Source: Aptenodytes patagonicus
Taxonomy: Eukaryota > Chordata > Aves > Sphenisciformes > Spheniscidae
Assembly (NCBI RefSeq): GCF_965638725.1
Contig: NC_134958.1
Coordinates: 16,495,464-16,559,463, forward strand
Direction: 5' to 3'
DNA: 64,000 bases
Part shown: positions 37,606 to 47,894 of the stretch, piece by piece
How the letters are laid out: each line of letters starts with the position of its first letter
How positions within the stretch are numbered: position 1 is the stretch's first letter
The notes under the pieces: model-generated
Seen by the model: the letters and a program-made list of their open reading frames with translations, nothing else
Databases searched by the model: none
What the model was told of the DNA's origin: nothing
Made by a program: the position numbers and the translations under genes

Positions 37606-37823
37606 CATAGAATCATAGAATCATTTAGGTTGGAAGAGACCTCTAAGATCATCGAGTCCAACCGTCAGCCCAACACCACCATGCCCACTAAACCATGTCC
37701 CTAAGTGCCGCATCTACACTTCTTTTAAATACCCCCAGGGATGGGGACTCAACCACTTCCCTGGGCAGCCTGTTCCAATGTTTAACCACTCTTTTAGTAA
37801 AGAAATTTTTCCTCATGTCCAAC
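37606..37823 (-). mobile_element. CR1 LINE 3' fragment, older subfamily
   Basis: Read on the minus strand, the element ends with ATGATTCTATG at 37606 and, just inside, the CR1 3' UTR GGTTGGACTCGATGATCTT..AGAGGTCTCTTCCAACC. The coding remnant reads [21 protein letters not shown] and VDAALRD, the C-terminal end of CR1 ORF2. Only about 220 bp were inserted or kept. The 3' UTR differs from the two long copies (no GTCCCTGCCC block), so it belongs to another, probably older, CR1 subfamily. Beyond 37823 the sequence is unrelated. Confidence 0.93.
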
Positions 37824-40815
37824 ACGTTGAAGATGGCAAAGGTTACGATTTCAATATTTGGATTCACAGGAAAATTATTTATCAGGAGTCTTCTACCTCT
37901 AATGTTCATTACATTGCAGGAGAGCCATTCTTTTTGAGTAGATAATAAAGGTAATTGGAATTACTCATGTAAATCAAATGGAGAAGTGACCTAAGGAAAA
38001 AAAAAAACAAATCCGCACTCCAAAAACATATTTTGTGACAATGCTATAGAGGCCATTGGGAGCAGCTCCTTCCTCCAGAACACAATCGCATCTGCTCTCT
38101 GTGGACTAACGTGCCATAGCATGCAATTTTGTGCTACATAAACTCATCTTGAATATGCACTGTGCAATCTCTCATTCAAATGCTGTACAATTATTCCCAC
38201 AACACTGCTTAGCTCTCTCACCATTATTGCTGATATTTCTGTCAACACTGAAAAGATAAATTAATTCTAGCAATGACTGATGCAGGATTGCCAAATGAAG
38301 TGATGCAGATAGCAGGGAGGAAGGCATGTTCCTCCTCCTTTTGCAACTCCTTTTTTTCCTAGTTTTCTTCTTACCACTTTAAGCAATCCGTCATAAGATG
38401 CTCATAATGCCATTCTGGTTTCCCTACTGGGTTCTCTAGTGAGAAGTAAATCCAGAGACTGATCCCTATGGTCTTAGTTTCCAGGCAATCTCCTCACAAA
38501 GATCCAGCAGCCTGTTCTGTACCTGACAGATCTACCACCCTATTCCAGAACAATTCCTGCCTGCACAAAATACAGCTTATAATCTTTCTCCCCTAAATGC
38601 TCTCTACTTTCTTGATTACTGTGGCTAGTATCACCATTCAACCTGTCAGTCAGTTCTGTAATCTTCACATCATCTTCAGCTTACATTTTTCTAAGTTCAT
38701 TGCAAGGCTGTGCTAAATCACACCAGTAATTTGCACTAGTGTTAACTTTGCTAAAATACAGCACTTCCTGTCCACCATCACAGCCTAAATTCTTGTCCAA
38801 GTTCTATCTCCTGTCTCAGTTACTGCAAATCCTTTTCTTGCTCACATCCATTGACAATACTGCTGCGAAGAGTAGTTACCAGCCAGTCATTTTGATCATA
38901 TCACCTCAGTTTCTGTATTCCCTCTTTATTAATATACTTTCACACACACCCACACACTGATCAATCAGTCTTGACAACTCCTTAGATGTTGGTGTCCCAA
39001 GGTCACTGCCAACTGTGGTGACTGGTACGACCTTAGAGATTGCTCGTGGAGTTTTCTAGCTGTCTGCTGTATCCTAGACTCGAAGCTCTTTGGAGTGAGC
39101 AGGGAAAGGAAGTGATCTGTATTTTTCTCCTTTATTCATGGAACATCCAGCACCATGGGCCACTCTCCATGAAGCATGCTCTTTTATGCCAAAACAATGC
39201 ATCAAACATGACAGCAGATTTTCCCTGCTGAGAATACCTTTTTTTGTAGTCTAACATACCAGTTCTGCTATGGCATATGGGTCCTATGAGACTTACTGTC
39301 TTCTAAAAGAGAGAAAAATCTTTTAGCTGGGACACTTTATAATAGTTCTTAATTATAAAAACAATAGTACAATGAAAAATTCCTCAGGCTGGGATGGTAT
39401 GGCTATCATTTCACACATTCTAGATTTAGTAACTATGATAAGAGGCTTCATAAAAAATCTGGGGGTCACTGAATACACAAAATATACTTTTTCAAGTTTA
39501 CAAGCTCCATTTCAGTCATTTAGTCCGACACAGATAGTTCTACAGTTCTTAAAATATTGTCTCTATTTGCTATTACTAACAGCAAATCCTTAACAAACTA
39601 AGTTTAGCAAAGAATTTACACTCTCACCCCCTCTTGAGACATTAGCGCTTCTTAATAATTCAGAACCTGGGAGAAAGTTGACTGTGCCAGAGATCTATTT
39701 CTAAGGAAAATTCTGCAATGCTGTCAAAGCATACAGATGAGGTGCAGTATAGACCTATCTGGCTAATTATATACTCGCCTAGGTATGCAGGTAGCAATGG
39801 AGGTTGGCAATATTAACCCACATAAGCTGGCAATCCAATGATTAGTGGAAATGCAGGTCGATTTGCAGCCCATGCTAAGGCCTGCGCCGCCATGGCTACA
39901 TCATAACTGGCACTCAGTTCCTTTGAAATGAGCTAGAGTATGCCTCAAGAACGTTGACTGATGTGGGAAAACAATGATGCTCCAGACTGATGCTAACAAG
40001 GCCCAGAGGACAGCATTTGGTCCCGCTCATGTGAGAGATCCCACTTAGTGGTAATACTTGCTGCTTATCCAAGAGTATTTTTTGCCCTGCCACACTTTGC
40101 AGTACGCACCTATTCCTTGTGGCATTTACACATACTGCTGTAATTAAGATTCTGCTTTGATTTCCAATATAAAACATACCATATTAGTAGTAACTTCTTC
40201 TCTGAAATGATTCCTACGTTTACTACATACACTTCCTTATGATTGTTTTACTGGAAGTGGAGAGAGATTTTGGTTAATTGTGTTTCATTAGTAAATTTCT
40301 TATGTGATAAAAATTGTTCACTTAATTTGAAAGGAAACATTTTGTGATTATCCAAAATCTGGTATCAATTTTATCACCGAAATAAGAGAAGTGTTTATTA
40401 TATATACAATTTTGATGTTTCCCTTAGTGGGATTTGTCTATGTTAATGAAATATTTAGATTAACCTTCAGCTCTTACGGTTATTTTGCAATGTGTTCAGA
40501 TTGAGCTGTTGACCAACCAAATTTGAGGTGGCTACCCATGGCCTTTAGCAGTATTTCAGAGAACAAACGCTCTCAAGTCCACTGTGTTCAGAGCCGAGCA
40601 CTGTTGAGCAAGGTAGGAGGATCCAGTTCCAAATTATTTCTGCCACAAGTGGCACAAAATAAAAAAGAAGAGGCTGGAAACAGGCAAATTCCGTTTTCAC
40701 TTCCATAAAAGGAAAGACTGGAGCACTGGACAGGAGAATTCAAGGTTAATGATTAATGGGCAAAGAATTTCTTGCAAAGCATTGATAATTCTCTCCTTTT
40801 CCCATCTCTTGGCAG
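37824..40815. other. Unique AT-rich sequence, no gene seen
   Basis: Nothing recognised except a short CA-rich run near 38943-38957. If the exon at 40816-40936 is real, its preceding intron covers at least part of this stretch. I found no obvious promoter or CpG-rich first exon here. Confidence 0.45.
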
Positions 40816-40936
40816 AAGGGTACATTCCCCAACTCTCATTCAGAGAAAGAAGAAATGAAAAGTTTGCAACTTCTCTCATTTTTGTTGCTTTCTTGTATCA
40901 TCACCCCAGCAAATACATATGGAGGAAAGAAAAAAG
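40816..40936 (+). CDS. Candidate first coding exon of a secreted protein (coding part 40855-40936)
   Basis: A long pyrimidine tract (ATTCTCTCCTTTTCCCATCT, then CTTGGCAG) ends in an AG at 40814-40815, an excellent 3' splice site. After 39 nt of leader, an ATG at 40855 (G at -3) opens MKSLQLLSFLLLSCIITPAN followed by TYGGKKK. This is a textbook signal peptide: basic start, hydrophobic core LLSFLLLSCII, polar end with likely cleavage near PANT, then a basic mature N terminus. The frame meets AAAAAAG|GTAATAT at 40936/40937, a good 5' splice site, leaving in phase 1 after 27 codons plus one base. Without splicing, the frame would stop at 41002-41004 after 49 codons. The leader has no in-frame stop, so translation could start in an upstream exon, but the signal peptide favours this ATG. 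The gene is not identified. The remaining exons are outside what I can recognise. Confidence 0.5.
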
Positions 40937-43900
40937 GTAATATCCTATCAAACATAAATAGTGAATATGAACTTTTTTTTAAATGTTTATGCTATAAAAA
41001 TTAAGTAGTATTGACTGTCTGGTCATCAGCATGTTGGGGTTTCGGGGGTTTTTTGAGTGTTATGTTCCCTTAAAATATGGCATTTATAACTGTCTGTGTT
41101 TATTGGAAAATGTAGTTGTTTGTAATTACAACAAACATTTCTCAGTGGAAATCTATGCATTCTGAAACTGTAGACTTAAGGTAATCTGACCTTTAACAAA
41201 ACTTCTGCTGAAGCTAATTTAAAAATATAGTAGTTTGAAAATGTACACTGAACTGACATCAGTTATAATCTTCTTGGGCTAGAAGTATTCTATAAAAGAG
41301 ATTCAGCCTCCTACTATGAATAAAAATTTCTAGCTATCTGACAGTGTTTAAGCCTTCATTTTCTGAGTTGCCTAATGTAGGCTGCCTTTCACCTCAAGTG
41401 TGATGAATAGCTTTGAGTGAAAGAGATACATCTGCAGTATGTTTTGTAGAAAAGTACTGTGGAGGATCTTTATCATTTACATGGTTGTACAACCATTTTC
41501 TATGCATTTGTGACACTGCAAGTTAGGTCAGTATCTGTGTGACTGTTGAGTATGATAGTGCATCTCGCAACTGCATTTCTTAAAACCCCTCTAATGTGAT
41601 TCACAAAGACAATTCCATGTTTGCCTTCATCGTTGAGCCATACATAGCAAGCATTAGTTTTCCTTCTTATCTAACTGCATTTCTAATACTCTAAGTCTGG
41701 AGGGGATAAACGTAGCTTTCTCCTTAGCTGGAAATAAAGCAAGATATGCACATTCACAGAAGTATGGCCTCTTTCAGTAGCTACATTTTGCATTTATGTT
41801 AATTTATATTAACAGTTTTAGAAAGCATTTGCTATAAAAATGCTTTATATGTAATAGGCACAGTGATTTCAGTCTACAGGAGGCAGGACCACCTTTCTTT
41901 GATTCTGCGCATTAAACTTCCCCTTGGGTTTCATTTTGAACAACATAAAATCCTTGAATTAAAACACAATGAGAACTGTAAATTTCAGTTAATGCCATAT
42001 CTTGTCCTGGCTTACCAGGCAGCAAGGCCTCCACATCCTTAACAGTCACTGAACCTTAGCAAGCTATTTAGAAATCTTGATCAAATTCTGTATTTTTGAG
42101 AGAACCAAAAATCAGAGCACTAATTTTAGTTTGAGGCTTCTCACATCATCTTTGCCCAGAGCTATTCAGAATCCACTGTGTGCTTAAAGTTTAGTTCACC
42201 TTAGATGTAAACACAAGGCAGAGAGAGGAAGTCACTGCACCCCCATTCTTTTACAGTCACAGGTCTTGCCTTTTGCCAGCTCACATTCTCCTACCCCCAC
42301 TATCTGTGGCACCATTTATAGCAAGGTCAGTCACTTCATTCTCTCCATCCCCCTTCTCCCTCATGACCTAGTACTCCTATGTCAACGGACTTCACTTGTT
42401 TGCTCATTGCTTCTGCAGCTTAAAACCTTGCTTGTGGGCCACAAAAGACATGTCATATTAGCACTAGCAGATATGCCTAGTTCATAGTATGTTGAAGCAA
42501 GAGACTGATTTAATAAGCAGAGTAGGTACATTTCTAAAAAAGCAAAAAAATCTACTGTGTTTTCTTCTAGAGGCTATCCACAGCCTAACTAGATCTACTA
42601 CAGAGAGTAGTTACAAGGTTAAGGGCCCTGATATTCCATTACGTTGAACTCAGACCCTCATCTCCTGTCGGTTTTAAATCAGTGCAACTCTAATTCCAGC
42701 TATCCATTTACATTATGTATATTTCTGCACCTTTCACTCCCTTGTTCTCCTTCCCCAGTCTAACCTCAGCCACACCAGCTTTGTCCAGAAGATAATGCAA
42801 TTCCCTGTTCTCAAAACTTTGCCTTATTTCTGTTACCATTTGATTAATCAGTATAGCTCAGCCAGTTCTGTCTTTCACCAAATCAGCTCCGGTGTGTTGG
42901 CCACACCTAGTAACCTCAAGGAGTCTTTTTCCTCATTTCACTTCTCAACGAGGCAAATCCGTTATATAATCGTGTATGCAAATGGCAATAAAGCATTAAT
43001 CCTCACTAAGGAAGGGCAGTGAAGTTTTGAGCCCTACATAAGAGGCCTTTTAACGCCGTGGAGACAGCATTCAGTGAGCATAGTATATATTTCAGGTGAA
43101 TATCCTTCTAGCTTGGAGCTTGCTTGTTCTTGCTTTAGCAGGAACTGCAGCAATGAACACTATAACTATAAGCAGCTACAAGCCTTCTCAAAGCTGAGTG
43201 TCTGGCATGTAATTTTAGCACAAGCAATTGCCTATAAGGGAACCATCCTCTAAAAGAGCAACCACTGTGTAAAAGTCCTTCTCATTTATTTGTACCCAGC
43301 AAATAAACAACTCTCTGCTTCAATTTTCTCTGTATCATTCTGTCCACCTACACAGTAAAAGAAATTACATTACAAAAAAAGACTGTATAGGAATTAGACT
43401 GCAGCAGGTAAATCACTGTAGATAGGCGTATGTAAATCCTTTTGTTCGTTATGCACATAAATACATATTATAGGTTCTTATTTTATACTTAATTATGTAG
43501 AATGAGATGGACTGCATTACCAAGCAAACACAACATCACATTTAAAACACACACAGAGGTTATTCTTCAAAAGCCACAGAGTGTTTCTGAAATGCCATGG
43601 TTTTCTTGTATATTTATATAGTAGGAAATAAGTTTGGCATTTTTTGGCAAAAGTTCATTATCTAAAAGCAGCATCCCAGAAAAAGACCAAAAATAAGCAC
43701 CTAAAAATAACATCCCTGAAGTTGAGCCAAGATGATTCTTTCTAAAAGCATGCAAATAATATTTCAACATAAGCTCTTATTTATTTTGATTCTTCTCCTG
43801 GAAACATAAAAGTAGGTGGGAATATATTGCATTATTCCACTTCATTGTGTAGAGCAGAATTATTCAGTAGTTGACATGAAAATGCATGTTGTTGATCTAG

Positions 43901-44589
43901 CACTTTTTACCTGACAGTCTTGTAGCTGGAATTTTTTTGCCCAAAAGACAAGGTAACATCTTAGTTGTCATCCAATTCTGCTATGTTTTAAGTATGACAG
44001 TGCTAACACCTTAAGATTATAACATAGACCATGGGAATGGATTATATAGAAATTTGAATAGCTGTTATGTTTTCTTCATTCCCCAATCGTATTATGGAGA
44101 CATAAAAGATGTGTTGGGTATATCAAATCCTCCAAAGCCTAGATAAAATTCCTCAATAAAATGCAGTTTGTGCATTTCAATTGAGTTTGTGCACCACCAC
44201 TGACCCTGAAATTCAGGTCACGTCTAGTTAGATCATTTAAAAAGGGATTCGGGAGCTAAATTTTATGACATACCGAAATATTGGTCCAAGAAGTCCTGGA
44301 AGTTGAAAGTTCAAATGTTAGGGTACTAACCAGTTACACTAATGATCTATGTTATGCTATTATTAGTAAAAGTTCTACAAATGTATTTGCTGCCATTTTC
44401 TGAGTGGCTCTGTTTTAGAAATACTGTATGCATATGCAGCTTTTGCAATGCTCTCGGGAGTCTTAGAATTCTACCAAAATTTCTATCATCTAAAACTGTT
44501 ATTCTTCTTTTTGGTACCTGGAAAAATCTACAAATATAATTTCAGATATACATTTTCACCACAGAGTCTAAAATATAACTGTAGTCTAA
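40937..44589. other. Possible intron or intergenic DNA, no clear exon
   Basis: AT-rich unique DNA. A 47-nt block at 42571-42617 has an acceptor, an open frame compatible with the exon at 40816-40936 and a moderate donor, but is too short to trust. A worn block near 42623-42700 faintly resembles the palindromic repeat class. No other gene or element seen. Confidence 0.4.
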
Positions 44590-44591
44590 CT

Positions 44592-44907
44592 AAGTCCTGC
44601 CTGACTAACCTAGTGGCCTTCTATGATGGAGTGACTACATCAGTGGACACGGGAAGGGCTACAGATGTCGTCTATCTGGACCTCTGTAAGGCCTTTGACA
44701 CGGTCCCCCACAACATCCTTCTCTCTAAACTGGAGAGCTATGGATTTGATGGGTGGATTGTCCGGTGGGTGAGGAATTGGTTGGATGGTCGCATCCAGAG
44801 GGTAGTGGTCAACGGCTCAATGTCCAGATGGAGACTGGTGATGAGTGGCGTCCCGCAGGGGTCTGTATTGGGACCGGTACTGTTTAATATCTTCATCAAT
44901 GACATAG
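44592..44907 (+). pseudogene. CR1 ORF2 reverse transcriptase, upstream part (motifs A and B)
   Basis: The frame reads [20 protein letters not shown], then [15 protein letters not shown] (RT motif A with the catalytic Asp), then [20 protein letters not shown] (motif B region). It breaks at 44907 because 4 bp are missing relative to the copy at 9126-10098. After that point this frame reads unrelated residues until a stop. The 5' end is lost to truncation, so the endonuclease is absent. The reading frame that opens at 44448 includes flanking host DNA and is not a gene. Confidence 0.93.
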
Positions 44908-45736
44908 TGGGATTGAGTGCACCCTCAGCAAATTGGCAGATGACACCAAGCTGAGTGGTGTGGTCAACACACCAGAGGGACAGGATGCCATCCAGAGGGA
45001 CCTGGACAAGCTGGAGAAGTGGGCCCGTGCGAACCTCATGAGGTTTAACAAGGCCAAGTGCGAGGTCCTGCACCTGGGTCGGGGCAACCCCCAGTATCAA
45101 TACAGGCTGGGGGATGAAGGGGTGGAGAGCAGCCCTGCCCAGAAGGACTTGGGGGTACTGGTGGATGAAAAGCTGGACATGAGCCAGCAATGTGCGCTCG
45201 CAGCCCAGGCGGCCAATCGTATCCTGGGCTGCATCAAAAGCAGCGTGGCCAGCAGGTCGAGGGAGGTGATTCTGCCCCTCTGCTCTGCCCTGGTGAGACC
45301 CCACCTGGAGTCCTGCGTCCAGCTCTGGAGCCCTCAGCATAAGAAAGACACGGACCTGTTGGAGCGGGTCCAGAGGAGGGTCACAGAAATGATCAGGGGG
45401 ATGGAACACCTCTCCTGTGAAGAAAGGCTGAAAGAGTTGGGGTTGTTCAGCCTGGAGAGGAGAAGACTTTGGGAAGACCTTACTGGAGCCTATCAGTACT
45501 TAAAGGGGGCTTATAAAAAAGGTGGCGGCAAACTTTTTAGCAGGGCCTGTTGCGACAGGACAAGGGGGAATGGCTTTAAACTAAAGGGGGGTAGATTTAG
45601 ACTAGATATAAGGAAGACATTTTTGACGCTGAGGGTGGTGAAACACTGGCCCAGGTTGCCCAGAGAGGTGGTGGATGCCCCATCCCTGGAGACATTCCAG
45701 GTCAGGTTGGATGGGGCTCTGAGCAACCTGATGTAG
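44908..45736 (+). pseudogene. CR1 ORF2 reverse transcriptase, downstream part (motif C to C terminus)
   Basis: The frame continues after the 4-bp deletion in a different phase. It starts around LADDTKLSG (motif C, ADD triad) and runs uninterrupted through [26 protein letters not shown] and [18 protein letters not shown] to a TAG at 45734-45736. The C terminus is GALSNLM. Together with 44592-44907 it covers the RT palm and the tail. The frameshift separates motif B from motif C, so no active enzyme can be made. No initiation codon belongs to this part. Confidence 0.93.
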
Positions 45737-47884
45737 TTGAAGATGTCCCTGCCCTAGATGACCTTTAGAGGTCACTTCCAACCCAAACTATTCTATGATT
45801 CTAATTGAAGACCCTTTGCTTTTTCCCACGAAGAGAGACAATAATGGGAACTCGATTGACAAAGGAACTATCCATGCATGAAAGAAGTTTCAATATTTCT
45901 ACTAATGCAAGTGACTGAACATCTTAATGAGGAGGTTAAATTCACCAGAGGATTGTAATTCACTTGACTTAGGCATTACATTCTTCTGACTACTACTGTA
46001 TGAATAGTGGTTGAACTCATATGACACTTGAGAAACTTGAACATACAGAACATTTCTTGATAATGTGGCACTGCAATCTAATTGCTTAACTAATTTTCTT
46101 CCTTCTTCTCTCAAACTAGAGAAGGCTATAGTTGTTTTTCTAATATATATATATAGTTTTAATGGAAAATAACTATCAATAAACACATTCATTATTAAAG
46201 AGAACATTTTTGTTTTCTGCTTGTTTTGTGGTTCACTCTAGGTTGCACATTTCATTTTGGAAAACATAGTTATGCCCAATCCATGTGGAGCTTCAGGGTT
46301 AGTAATAGGGTTGCATCAATAGCAGTGCAATATTGATAATGTAGCTCATAACACCATATCGTCCCCTAGGGTGGCCTTAGCACGATGACCTTTTTTTCTA
46401 TATCTTAGCTAGAGCTAAAAGACTGTTTGCTGAAGCTAAGTCGGACTCCTTATACAGTGGAATAGCTTGGCAGTGGGTAGATGGGCCAGCAGCCACTTCC
46501 AAGCAGCATGATTAAGATTTCCTGGCAACATAAGCAATAACTGGCAAAAGAGACAGAAGGGGCCATCTAACTGCACGTGCCAAGACTGGGTGATAAAGTT
46601 CACTGCTTTGGCAATAGACCAAATATAAATTACAATTCTTGCAAAAAAAATTTTAATGTTTATGTTCCAAGTAAAAAAATTACCGCTTTCACACTTTGTA
46701 GCCTTTCTTCTAGAAAAATGTACTGTTTTTTAAGTTATATTACTATGACATCTTTCTTGCTTGTTCCTTTTAATTTTTAAAAAATTGTTACAATTGCTAA
46801 TATTCCCAGGAAGCATTAACTGCACAGGATTGCACCCCCTTACACCTTTACGATCAGCCAACAAAAGCTTTTGCTGGTGCTGAAATGCTTCTAATGTAAC
46901 ATGGTTGCTTCATGGTTGTGGAAACAGGAGTTGTTGCCTAAAAATACTTACAGACATTCTCCTGCCCTCTCTGATTTGCTTGCCCAGTCCAGTAAAATCC
47001 ATTTGAATCTTCTACCAACAATACTGTTTGTATTTGGGCTCCTACTTGGCCTCCGGACTTCACGGTGTTGCTCCAAGTGCAACAAATAGCTATCAGGTAA
47101 ATAACAGAAAGGAAATGATAAAAAAGAAATCTAGAAATACTGAATATGAGTGGAGACAGTGTTTAAACACATATTGCTCTCTGGAATAAATCCAGCATGT
47201 CCTGTCTGAAAGATCAATTTTTATTAGAGAAACCCTCAAAATTTCTGCTATTTTGAAGTATTTGATCCAAATACCATTTTCTAATTCTGCATATTGCTTC
47301 ACTCAGCAAGTGAAACTGATGGAGACTACTTACAGAGGAAGGTACTGAACCATGGGGGAGATGGTGACAGAGCAGGTCCAAAGACAAAAAGAAAAACATA
47401 CACATATGTTTGATCTTGCTTTGCCTCTGGAGTTGACAAACTCCCATAAAATTCTGCTACACTGGATGTTCTCCCATATCTTAATGTTAACTTTGTAAAC
47501 AAATATATAGAAATGCTGCTGAGATGAAATTTTTCATTTTAAAATCTTGTGTATATTAAATCACTTGTGGCTCTACTATATGCATCTCAGTCTGAAAATA
47601 GTCTGTAGTATCTGACTGAAGGATTTTATTCAGTCTTTCAAGCACCACTCTTCTCCCTTTCAGCAACAATGGGTCATAAGGGATGTTGGAGGACATCAAT
47701 TAAGATTTAACTCCATGTTTGCCAATCTGCATTATCAAAAGCCACTCAAATTAGGGATTCTGTCAAATCAGCGTGGGAGTGTTCCTTCGTTATATTAATA
47801 AAAAAACTATACTGAAAAACTATCAAAATACATTCTAATTTATTTACCAGACAAATTCATTGTTTAATTAATTTATTGTCCAAG

Positions 47885-47894
47885 CAATTAATTG
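47885..47894. promoter_or_regulatory. CAATTAATTG homeodomain palindrome in a TAAT-rich cluster
   Basis: A perfect 10-bp palindrome built on TAAT lies next to TTTAATTAATTTATTG (about 47864-47879) and upstream of TGACCTTTGATTGG, which holds a TCF/LEF-like CTTTGAT. Dense homeodomain motifs of this kind are typical of developmental enhancers, but AT-rich DNA produces them by chance too. Confidence 0.2.

Larger units (their letters stand above)
44590..45804 (+). mobile_element. CR1 LINE, 5'-truncated copy 2
   Basis: About 1.2 kb, GC-rich, same subfamily and orientation as the copy at 9126-10098 but reaching about 540 bp further 5' within the reverse-transcriptase gene. The left junction lies near AAGTCCTGCCTGACTAACC. 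The right end is TTCCAACCCAAACTATTCTATGATTCT. It differs from copy 1 by scattered substitutions and by two deletions: 4 bp after 44907 and 18 bp after 45754 in the 3' UTR. The shared region is otherwise nearly identical by eye. The element cannot move by itself. Confidence 0.97.

Noticed and set aside
42623..42700. Block recalling the same palindromic repeat (TCTCCTGTCGGTTTTAAATC)
   Set aside because: The second half is not recognisable and the boundaries cannot be set.
44738..45409. 223-codon minus-strand frame over CR1 copy 2 (and 183 codons at 9121-9672)
   Set aside because: These are antisense shadows of the GC-rich CR1 reverse-transcriptase frame. They occur in both copies because the element is the same.
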